Shown: positions 41,968-50,112 of the stretch, piece after piece
Numbering within the stretch: the first letter of the stretch is position 1
Layout of the letters: each line of letters opens with the position of its first letter
Assembly: GCF_902810445.1 (NCBI RefSeq)
Contig: NZ_LR778175.1
Location: 558,001 to 622,000, forward strand
From: Candidatus Nitrosacidococcus tergens
GTDB taxonomy: Bacteria > Pseudomonadota > Gammaproteobacteria > Nitrosococcales > Nitrosococcaceae
Length of the DNA: 64,000 nucleotides
Direction of reading: 5' to 3'
Notes under the pieces: model-generated
What the model saw: the letters and a program-made list of their open reading frames with translations, nothing else
Database searches by the model: none
What the model was told of the DNA's origin: nothing
Program-made: the position numbers and the translations under genes

Positions 41968-42918
41968 ATGCAGGAGTTTTCTGAGGTACCTGAGTGCCAA
42001 GAAAATATTCTTGAATCTAAGAATATTTGGATTCACATTCAAGATTTAGCAGACTATAAAACTTTGCTGTACTTTGCAGCATTATTTAATATTCATCCCC
42101 TAGCCATAGAGGATATTTTTAAAAAAGAACAGCGTCCCAAAATAGAGCCCTATGAAGAGCAATTATTTATCGTTCTAGGATTACCTATTACTGAAGACAA
42201 TACTTTAAAAATTAGAAGAGTAGGCTTATTTCTAGGAAAGAACTATCTAATTAGTTTTTGTGATGGGATAAATAATCCCTTTGCAATCCTTCAAAAGAAA
42301 TTACACCGAAAAAACAATAAGATTCAAGATCGCAGTATCGATTACCTGTTTTATACCTTGGTAGATTCTGTGATCGATCAAGGATTTCCCTTACTAGAAC
42401 ACAAGGGAGAAGAAGTTGAAAATTTAGAAGAGATTTTATTATTTCAGCCCACTAGATCTGAGCTTACTCAAATACACCAACTAAAGCGAGAACTATTACT
42501 TTTGCGGCGAATATTTTGGCCTCAAAGAGAAGTGATTAACGCATTGCTACATATGGAAAGTGATTTAATTAGTCCAGATACCCAAATATATCTTCGAGAT
42601 TGTTACGATCATAGTATTCAATTAATGGAACTATTAGAAACTTATCGAGATATGGCAGGGAATATGCTTGATCTTTATCTCTCTAGCATTAGTAATCACA
42701 CTAATGAAGTGATGCGAATATTGACCATTATTTCTACTATTTTTATTCCTTTAACATTTATTGTGGGTGTTTATGGAATGAATTTTGAACCAAGCAATAA
42801 TAACCCTTGGGCGATGCCAGAATTAAGATGGTATTACGGATATCCTATAGTGTGGCTAGTGATGGCCTCTATTGTAATTGGGTTGCTAGCTTTTTTTAAA
42901 AAGCGTAAGTGGTTCTAA
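41968..42918 (+). CDS. corA: CorA-family magnesium/cobalt transporter
   Basis: A 316-residue CorA. The C-terminus has two membrane helices with the selectivity motif YGMNFE (about 270-275). The N-terminal cytoplasmic domain begins in the middle of the usual fold with this ATG. The frame stays open upstream to a TGA at 41884, and NLQSIQITHYTKSQLK would extend the family-like N-terminus, but there is no ATG, GTG or TTG there; CTG at 41923 sits 11 nt after GGGGCG. So the real start may be non-canonical. Confidence 0.85.
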   Translation: MQEFSEVPECQENILESKNIWIHIQDLADYKTLLYFAALFNIHPLAIEDIFKKEQRPKIEPYEEQLFIVLGLPITEDNTLKIRRVGLFLGKNYLISFCDGINNPFAILQKKLHRKNNKIQDRSIDYLFYTLVDSVIDQGFPLLEHKGEEVENLEEILLFQPTRSELTQIHQLKRELLLLRRIFWPQREVINALLHMESDLISPDTQIYLRDCYDHSIQLMELLETYRDMAGNMLDLYLSSISNHTNEVMRILTIISTIFIPLTFIVGVYGMNFEPSNNNPWAMPELRWYYGYPIVWLVMASIVIGLLAFFKKRKWF

Positions 42919-42938
42919 TTTACTTTAAATAAAAAACC

Positions 42939-43577
42939 ATGATGTCTTACTGGGATTATGGATTTACTTTACTCGCAATCGTTATATTAAGTAGCTACCA
43001 TATTTGGTTACTATGGAAAACTCACCATCAACCCCTATCTACTGCTATCGGGCTATCTCGCAGAATTCGCAAAATTTGGGTAAAGCAAATTATTGCTGAA
43101 AATCAAGCACTGCTTGCTATTCAAACCCTTAGAAACTGGACGATGGCAGCAACTTTGCTGTCTTCTACTGCAATTTTAATTGCCCTAGGCATTTTAAATG
43201 TAGCCTTTGTGACAGAAAGCGAACCTGAGTTGGCAAAATTAATAGACTATCTTGGCTATCCTAGTGAAAACTTCTGGCTATTGAAATTAATCACTTTAAG
43301 CAGCGATTTTTTCTTTGCTTTTTTTAATTTTATCCTAGCTATCCGCTACTATAATCATGTTGGATTTATTATTACTGTCTCTGGGCATGAAGAGGCAAAC
43401 ATTGGCGTAGAATCTGTCACAAAGATCCTTCAAAGAGGAGCAAATCATTATACGCTAGGAATGCGAGGGTATTACTTTTCTATCCCCTTATCACTTTGGT
43501 TATTTGGTTCAATTTGGCTACTAGTAGGATCATTATTGCTGATTGTAATACTATTGCGACTTGATCGGTTCGTATAA
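42939..43577 (+). CDS. DUF599 membrane protein
   Basis: A 212-residue inner membrane protein with about four helices. It matches DUF599 (YHIWLLWKTH..., then RNWTMAATLLSSTAILIALGILN). It starts 20 bp after corA and is probably co-transcribed. Its last 106 bp overlap the 3' end of the convergent RND gene. Function of the family is unknown. Confidence 0.8.
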   Translation: MMSYWDYGFTLLAIVILSSYHIWLLWKTHHQPLSTAIGLSRRIRKIWVKQIIAENQALLAIQTLRNWTMAATLLSSTAILIALGILNVAFVTESEPELAKLIDYLGYPSENFWLLKLITLSSDFFFAFFNFILAIRYYNHVGFIITVSGHEEANIGVESVTKILQRGANHYTLGMRGYYFSIPLSLWLFGSIWLLVGSLLLIVILLRLDRFV

Positions 43578-46500
43578 GCCCAAGTATAGAAAGTAGGTAA
43601 AAGCAATAAAGTAAGTATGGTAGAGGAAACAATCCCTCCAATAACTACTGTAGCTAAAGGACGTTGCACTTCAGCACCTACACTTACCGCTAATGCCATA
43701 GGGATAAAACCTAAAGAGGCAACAAGCGCAGTCATTAATACTGGACGTAAGCGAGTTAACGCTCCTTGGTAAACAGCTTTTTCTAGAGATAATCCATCCT
43801 CTTTATAGAGTTTATTAATAAAAGCAACCATTACTAGCCCATTCAATACAGCTACCCCAGAAAGAGCGATAAAACCTACTCCAGCAGAAATAGATAAGTT
43901 AATACCTCGAATCCAAAGAGCGAGAATTCCTCCAGTTAAAGCGAAGGGAATCCCCGTAAAAACTAATAACCCATCTTTAAAGTTACCAAAAGTACTATAT
44001 AGCAGGAAAAAAACAAGTAAGAGTGCAATAGGAATAACAATAGTAAGGCGTTGTGCTGCTTTAATCATTAATTTAAATTCTCCTCCCCAACTTACCCAAT
44101 AACCGGCAGGTATTTTTACTTCTTCTTGGATTTTTTTCTGAGCATCTGCTACTACAGAGCCCATATCTCGGCCACGCACATTAAAAGTTGTTACTATTCG
44201 CCGTTTTCCATTCTCTCGAGTAATTTGATTCGGGCCTGCATGAATATCTATTTTAGCCACCGCACTTAAAGGAATATAATTAACCATACTGATACCATGG
44301 GAATTAAGAGAAGAGTAACTGCCTCCATGTTGAGCATTGGCAGGATCAATCGTACTAATATTATGAGTAGAAAGCCTACTAGAATCTTGAATGCTGTTTG
44401 AAGTAGTCAAATTTGGTATTGGTAAAGGAATAGGGAGTCGGCTTAAATGAGAAATATCTTCTCGATACTGCTCCGGCAACCGCACTACTAAATCAAAACG
44501 GCGATCTCCTTGGTAGATCTGCCCAGCGACCATTCCACCAGTAGCCGCTTGAATAATTCCTTGAATATTAGCAATGTTAAGCCCATAGCGGGCTAAATTT
44601 TGTTGTTTTATTTTAATATTTAAAACTGGTAGTCCAGTCACTTGCTCTACTCGTACATCGGTAGCTCCAGGAATAATGTTAAGAACATTGGCAATTTGAT
44701 TTGCGCTGTTTAACAATATTTGACGATCATCTCCAAATACTTTAACTGAGACATCCGCTTTAACACCAGAGAGCATTTCATTAAAACGATCCTTAATTGG
44801 CTGGCTGATTTCGTGCAGCGTAGCACCAGGTAGATTTTCTAGTTCTTGCTCTATTGCTTCTACTAGATCTTGTTTTAATCGTTTAGGATCAGGCCATTCT
44901 TCTCTAGGTTTGAGTATAACGTAAGTATCGCTACGCTCAGGTCCCATAACTTCGGTAGCTACCTCTGCAGTGCCAATACGGGAAGCAATAGTTTTTATTT
45001 CAGGGAATATTCGAAGTGCTTTTTCCAGATCTTTTTCCATTGCAATAGATTGGCTTAAACTGGTACCAGGCATTCGAAAATTAGCAATTAATATATCTCC
45101 TTCATCCAAATTAGGCACAAACTCACTGCCGATACGGGTTACTAATAAACCACTTAGGGTCACTGCAACCAGCGCAATAGTTACCATAAGTCCTCTATTT
45201 TTAAGAGAAAAATTTAAAATAGGGATATAAGCTTTTTGCGCTAGTTCCATAAAAAGATTTTCTTTTTCTGAAACCCATTGTCCAATAAATAAAGCGAGAG
45301 CTGCAGGTACAAAAGTGACTGAAAGAATCATAGCACCTAAAAGAGCAATAATAACTGTCTGAGCCATGGGGTGAAACATTTTACCTTCTACCCCAGATAG
45401 GGCAAAAATAGGAATATATACCACCATAATAATCATCTGCCCAAATAAAAGGGCACGCCGAGATTCCTGAGAAGAAATATAGACAGCTTTTAACCGTTCA
45501 TCTAAAGTTAAAGGGCGTTTTAACCGAGCTTGCTCTTCAGTAAGATGACGAATACTGTTTTCAACAATGACCACTGCGCCGTCTACAATTACTCCAAAAT
45601 CAATCGCTCCTAAGCTTAATAAATTAGCACTTATGCCACCGCTAACCATGCCAGAAATAGTAAATAGTAAGGAAAGTGGGATTACAATAGCTGCAATGAG
45701 GGCTGCTCTAATATTACCAAGCAGTAATGTGAGTACGATAATCACTAATGTAGCACCTTCAATAAGATTATGCTCTACAGTGGCAATCGCATTATCAACT
45801 AAGGTTGTTCGATTATAAAAGGGCTGGGCTGTTACTCCCTTAGGTAGGGTATCATTTATTTCCATGAGCCTCTTATTGGTGGCATGAGCAACGGTATGAC
45901 CATTTTTGCCCAATAACATAATCGCAATCCCTATGGTAGCTTCCTCACCTTCCCTAGTAGCCGCACCAGTCCGAAGCTCTTTTCCCAATAGGACTTCGGC
46001 TACGTCTTGCACTAAGATTGGAATGCCTTGAGAGAATCCTACTTGGATATGGCGGATCTCATCTAAAGTATGAACCCGCCCTGGTACTCGAATGAGATAT
46101 TGTTCTCCCTTGTGCTCAATGTAACCTGCACCCACATTATTATTGTTGTAAGAAAGTGCGGCAATTATTTCTTGAAAGCTTAATCCGTATGCTATTAATT
46201 TCTGAGGATCTGGCGTTACATGATATTCTTTCTTATATCCTCCCATACTATTTACCTCTACCAATCCTGGAGTGGTAAGTAATTGAGGGCGGATAACCCA
46301 ATCTTGTAAAGTACGTAAATCAGTTAAAGTATAAGGAGTGCCATCAGGTTTGCGTGCATAAGGCATTGCTTCTAATGACCACAAAAATACTTCTCCTAGT
46401 CCGGTCGCAATAGGACCAATTTGAGGAGTAATACCGTAGGGTAAATTAGCGGTAGCTGCTTGAATACGTTCAATGATCTGTTGGCGAGCAAAATAAATAT

Positions 46501-46804
46501 CTGTACCATCTTCAAAAATTACAACCACTTGAGAAAGACCATATTTCGAGATGGATCGTGTCTCTTGAAGCCGAGGGGTTCCCAGCATAGCTAGTTCTAC
46601 TGGAAAAGTAACTAACTCTTCGGTTTCTGAAGGAGAATACCCTGGTGCTGGGGTGTTAATAATAACTTGAACATTACTAATGTCTGGCACAGCACTGATT
46701 GATAAATTTTGGAAGCTATAGACACCAGTAAAGATAAGCCCTAGAACAAATAAAATCACTAACCAACGCCGCTGGAGCGAGAAATTTAAAAGCTTATCAA
46801 ACAT
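43472..46804 (-). CDS. czcA: CzcA-type heavy-metal efflux RND pump
   Basis: An inner-membrane proton/metal antiporter of 1110 residues with 12 expected helices. The helix-IV signature DFGVIVDGAVVIVEN (about residues 398-412) matches the CzcA class for divalent cations (Zn, Co, Cd, Ni), unlike the CusA class downstream. A Ser/Asn-rich insert of about 45 residues (encoded near 44284-44425) lies between LPIPLP and YIPLSAVAKI. The C-terminal tail (DPTSSQIEPNNQSDKGIEK) is antisense to the end of the DUF599 gene. It follows the adaptor gene after 8 bp. Confidence 0.93.
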   Translation of the reverse strand: MFDKLLNFSLQRRWLVILFVLGLIFTGVYSFQNLSISAVPDISNVQVIINTPAPGYSPSETEELVTFPVELAMLGTPRLQETRSISKYGLSQVVVIFEDGTDIYFARQQIIERIQAATANLPYGITPQIGPIATGLGEVFLWSLEAMPYARKPDGTPYTLTDLRTLQDWVIRPQLLTTPGLVEVNSMGGYKKEYHVTPDPQKLIAYGLSFQEIIAALSYNNNNVGAGYIEHKGEQYLIRVPGRVHTLDEIRHIQVGFSQGIPILVQDVAEVLLGKELRTGAATREGEEATIGIAIMLLGKNGHTVAHATNKRLMEINDTLPKGVTAQPFYNRTTLVDNAIATVEHNLIEGATLVIIVLTLLLGNIRAALIAAIVIPLSLLFTISGMVSGGISANLLSLGAIDFGVIVDGAVVIVENSIRHLTEEQARLKRPLTLDERLKAVYISSQESRRALLFGQMIIMVVYIPIFALSGVEGKMFHPMAQTVIIALLGAMILSVTFVPAALALFIGQWVSEKENLFMELAQKAYIPILNFSLKNRGLMVTIALVAVTLSGLLVTRIGSEFVPNLDEGDILIANFRMPGTSLSQSIAMEKDLEKALRIFPEIKTIASRIGTAEVATEVMGPERSDTYVILKPREEWPDPKRLKQDLVEAIEQELENLPGATLHEISQPIKDRFNEMLSGVKADVSVKVFGDDRQILLNSANQIANVLNIIPGATDVRVEQVTGLPVLNIKIKQQNLARYGLNIANIQGIIQAATGGMVAGQIYQGDRRFDLVVRLPEQYREDISHLSRLPIPLPIPNLTTSNSIQDSSRLSTHNISTIDPANAQHGGSYSSLNSHGISMVNYIPLSAVAKIDIHAGPNQITRENGKRRIVTTFNVRGRDMGSVVADAQKKIQEEVKIPAGYWVSWGGEFKLMIKAAQRLTIVIPIALLLVFFLLYSTFGNFKDGLLVFTGIPFALTGGILALWIRGINLSISAGVGFIALSGVAVLNGLVMVAFINKLYKEDGLSLEKAVYQGALTRLRPVLMTALVASLGFIPMALAVSVGAEVQRPLATVVIGGIVSSTILTLLLLPTFYTWAYTNRSSRNSITISNNDPTSSQIEPNNQSDKGIEK

Positions 46805-46812
46805 ACCTTTAC

Positions 46813-48006
46813 TTATTCTGCATCCTCATCGTTATTAAGTAACCCATTGAGCTCAGCTTTTAAGAAAAAGCTATTATGTGCTACATAAAATTCACCTGCC
46901 GCAAGACCTTCTCGTACTTCAACCCATTGATCGTCTCTTTCTCCTAAAGTAACGGATCGAGCTTCAAATTTATCCCCATGCTGGACAAAAATGATTGGGC
47001 TATCTTCATAAGTTTGTATTGCTTCATGATCTACAGCGATAGGGATTTTATTTTGCTTACGGGAAATTCTTGCGTTAATAAATAATCCGGGGCGCCAATA
47101 ACCTTGCACATTAGGAATCTCTACATAAGCAATTGCTGAGCGAGTTCTTTGTCCTACTAAAGGACCAATGTAAAAAAGTGTCCCTATCGTGGTCAGCCCT
47201 GTGTCCGTAGCTTCAATAACTACTTCCTGACCTACCTGAACAGCATTTAGATCTTTGGTGTAAATAGTGATTTCACCCCAGACTGTAGAAAGATCGGCGA
47301 TGGAAAATACCGCTACCGAAGGAGCAGCTGCTTCCCCCAATACTAAGTTTTGTTGAACTATTTCTCCATCAAAAGGTGCATGTAGTTCATAACGATTAAA
47401 AGGTATATGAGAATCTTCAGAAAGATGAGATTCAGGCATTCCTAGTGCAAGCAGCTTTTGTTTTGCCGCTTTAACTAAAACTTCAGCTTTACTCCGATCA
47501 ATCTTAGCTGCTAAATAATCTTGTTGTGCAGAGACTTTTTCTTTCCATAAGATTTCTTCTCGATCGGCTATTACCTTTGTAAAGTCTAATTGTCGAAGTG
47601 CTACTAGATATTGGCTTCTAAGTTCTGCCAATGTTTGGCTTTCTAAAACAGCTAGGGTTTCTCCCTTTATTACTTTATCCCCTATAAATTTATGCACCTC
47701 AGTCGCTACCCCGTCTACTAATGGCACTACATCGGATATTCTTTTCGGATTAAATTCTATTTCTCCAGGAAAAATAAGAGTGGATTGTAAGACTTCTGGA
47801 CCAGCAACCTTTATTTGAATATCAACTTTTTCTCGCTCTTTATCATTAAGAGAGATATAAATTTTACTTTCATTTTGAATATCCTCTGTCTTTTCTTCAT
47901 TTTGAGAAAATTCTATAGGAGATTCTGATCTTAATATAAGCACCCCGAGGATGATTCCTAGTCCAATAACACTTATGATGGCAATCAATTTGGTTTTATA
48001 TTTCAT
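46813..48006 (-). CDS. czcB: CzcB-type periplasmic adaptor
   Basis: A membrane-fusion protein of 397 residues from the ATG used here, which has AAGGATAG before it and gives the N-terminal anchor MKYKTKLIAIISVIGLGIILGVLIL. An in-frame start 45 bp upstream would overlap the outer-membrane gene. Barrel-sandwich and alpha-hairpin regions are visible (VHKFIGDKVIKGETLAVLESQTLAELRSQYL; YELHAPFDGEIVQQNLVLGEA). It bridges pump and outer-membrane channel. Confidence 0.92.
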   Translation of the reverse strand: MKYKTKLIAIISVIGLGIILGVLILRSESPIEFSQNEEKTEDIQNESKIYISLNDKEREKVDIQIKVAGPEVLQSTLIFPGEIEFNPKRISDVVPLVDGVATEVHKFIGDKVIKGETLAVLESQTLAELRSQYLVALRQLDFTKVIADREEILWKEKVSAQQDYLAAKIDRSKAEVLVKAAKQKLLALGMPESHLSEDSHIPFNRYELHAPFDGEIVQQNLVLGEAAAPSVAVFSIADLSTVWGEITIYTKDLNAVQVGQEVVIEATDTGLTTIGTLFYIGPLVGQRTRSAIAYVEIPNVQGYWRPGLFINARISRKQNKIPIAVDHEAIQTYEDSPIIFVQHGDKFEARSVTLGERDDQWVEVREGLAAGEFYVAHNSFFLKAELNGLLNNDEDAE

Positions 48007-48016
48007 AGTGCTATCC

Positions 48017-49456
48017 TTAAAGATGTATCGCAACCTCAAGTCGATCTCCAATAAGTCGTTCTACTTCAGCAATAGATTGGTGATATTCAGTGAGGGCTTG
48101 CAAGTATTTTGCTTTAGAATCAAAAAGAGTTTGTTGTGCATTTAATACACTAAGAAAATCAAACTTACCCAAACGAAAACCTCGAGTAGCAGCATCAAAA
48201 GCACTCTGTGCTCCCGGGACAGTTTGAGTATTTAAAATAATTGCCTCTGCTCGAGCACTGGCCAACTCCTGATAGGCTGTGCTCAAATCAGAAACAATTT
48301 GTACTCGAGCAGCATATTGGGCTTCTTTCGCCTTAGCTAAACGATGGTGGGCTGCTAAAATATCCCCCTGATTGCGGTTAAATACAGGTAAGGGTATTGA
48401 AATTCCTGCAGCAAGTCCATTAGCATTGGTAGAAGGATTCCCGTCTCCTGGGCCAGGGTAAAGTACATCTCCAATACTGACAGTAATATCCGGAATGGCT
48501 TCACTTTTTTCTAGATCTACTATTGCTTTTCTTTGAGCAAGCTCAGTAGTCCAGCGAGCAAGATCAGGGTTTTGGTGGATTAATTGAGTGAGTTGTTCTA
48601 AAGAAGGAATAGGGGAAATTTCTCTAAGCTGCCCTATAGCCCGTTCAAACTTAGGTTCAGTACTTCCCCAAAGTACTGCTAATCTTTTTTTAGCTGCATG
48701 AAATTCCTGGGCTGCTTGAATCAATTCTACTTGCACAGAAGATAAGGCAACCCGAGCTTTAGTTTCTTCTACTGGTGAGGTTTTCCCTCTTTCAACTCGT
48801 TTCGAAACTACATAGACGACTTGCTCGGCGAGTTTCATAAGCTGTTTTGCAAGATCTAATTTTTCTTGAGCGTTGAGCATGGCGGTAAAATTTTTAGACG
48901 TCTGAGTAAGTACATTCATTCGCTGTACTTCATAATCCCAAGTAGCTAAATCTCGAGTGAGGTTTGCAGCAATGACTCGCTTCATACGCTTACCTCCAAG
49001 GAGAATTACTTGGCTTAAGCTACTAATAATTTGCGGACCATCTCCAAATTGTCTTAGCCGATCATTGGCAAGATCTTCTGAATCGAAGTGCAGCTCTGGA
49101 TTTGGCAATAAACCGGCTTGAATAATCTCCGCTTCTCTTGCTCTAATTTCTTTAGAAAAGACCGAGAGTACTGGGTTTTTCATTAATACTAAAGTCAGTA
49201 CTTGAGATAAAGTAATATTTCCAGCAGGCTCGTGTACCTTAAAGGTTTCTGTTTCTTCTTCTGGTAAAGTTTCTTTAATATCTCTAGCTAAAGGAGTTTT
49301 AATCACCTTTTTTTCATTAATAATTTCTTGATCTCTAACTGAAGCCAGTCCAATTTTAGGAAATCTAGAGCTATAGTAAGCCCCACATCCAGTTAAAGTA
49401 GCTATAACAATGTAACCTATAAATAGGTTAGAGATTTTTTTAATAAGAATCCCCAT
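48017..49456 (-). CDS. czcC: CzcC-type outer-membrane efflux protein
   Basis: A TolC-family protein of 479 residues. It is a lipoprotein by its N-terminus (TLTGC, Cys24). Two repeated coiled-coil halves run over about 80-470 (PVLSVFSKEIRAREAEIIQAGLLPNPELHFDSEDL and the second half NRNQGDILAAHHRLAKAKEAQ). An extra ~60-residue segment follows the lipobox. It is the first gene of the czcCBA order and precedes the adaptor by 10 bp. Confidence 0.92.
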   Translation of the reverse strand: MGILIKKISNLFIGYIVIATLTGCGAYYSSRFPKIGLASVRDQEIINEKKVIKTPLARDIKETLPEEETETFKVHEPAGNITLSQVLTLVLMKNPVLSVFSKEIRAREAEIIQAGLLPNPELHFDSEDLANDRLRQFGDGPQIISSLSQVILLGGKRMKRVIAANLTRDLATWDYEVQRMNVLTQTSKNFTAMLNAQEKLDLAKQLMKLAEQVVYVVSKRVERGKTSPVEETKARVALSSVQVELIQAAQEFHAAKKRLAVLWGSTEPKFERAIGQLREISPIPSLEQLTQLIHQNPDLARWTTELAQRKAIVDLEKSEAIPDITVSIGDVLYPGPGDGNPSTNANGLAAGISIPLPVFNRNQGDILAAHHRLAKAKEAQYAARVQIVSDLSTAYQELASARAEAIILNTQTVPGAQSAFDAATRGFRLGKFDFLSVLNAQQTLFDSKAKYLQALTEYHQSIAEVERLIGDRLEVAIHL

Positions 49457-49564
49457 ATTTCTTTTCTTTTATTCAAAATCATACAAATGTCTAACCTTGA
49501 ACTTAGCCATGCTAAGAAAGTACACCTTACAAACTAATCCTAGATAAAAAACGCTAATTCTGAT

Positions 49565-50074
49565 CTAAATCTGTAATACCGTAGTGGCAAGGTGCATAGG
49601 AATTAAAGGAATCTCTAGGGATTTTTTTCTAAAAGAACTAGTAGATAAATACCTACTAGAGTAAGTAATAAATACTAGTGAAATAATTGAAGCAAAAAAT
49701 ATAGCAATTACTTTTATGGGTTTAGAGTCAGATATTTCATCTGCTTCTAAAGAGGGCAGTTTATCTAAAGGGATATAAAAAATATGGTCTGGATTTTCTT
49801 GCTTGTTTTCATCTGTAAGTAAATAAATTAATTTATCTAATAAATCTTGCTCTAAATTAATAGATGAAGAAGCTAGTTCATGCTGATCATAATGGCCCGG
49901 ATGGTGTAGGAAAATTTCTAACTGATTATTTTGCTGAGTTACAAATAGTTGATGAGAATAACCAAGTGTGGCTATAAATAAAGGTAATACTTGAGCACTT
50001 ACTAGCCAACCTACAAGATAAGCAGATAGGCATATTTTGCAAATTACTTGTTTTTTATTTTTACTAAGTAGCAT
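49565..50074 (-). CDS. small membrane protein with His-rich stretch, upstream of czcC
   Basis: A 169-residue protein of no family I can name. It has an N-terminal hydrophobic segment (about 13-37), a loop with LHHPGHYDQHE (four His) that could bind metal, and a C-terminal hydrophobic segment (about 120-140). The tail ends HLATTVLQI. It lies between the FTR1 gene (38 bp) and czcC (108 bp) on the same strand. Similar small His-containing proteins often open metal-efflux operons; that is recollection, not proof. Confidence 0.7.
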   Translation of the reverse strand: MLLSKNKKQVICKICLSAYLVGWLVSAQVLPLFIATLGYSHQLFVTQQNNQLEIFLHHPGHYDQHELASSSINLEQDLLDKLIYLLTDENKQENPDHIFYIPLDKLPSLEADEISDSKPIKVIAIFFASIISLVFITYSSRYLSTSSFRKKSLEIPLIPMHLATTVLQI

Positions 50075-50112
50075 GGCTAGTAATGATGGTGCGTGCTTAA
50101 TAACTATCTTTA

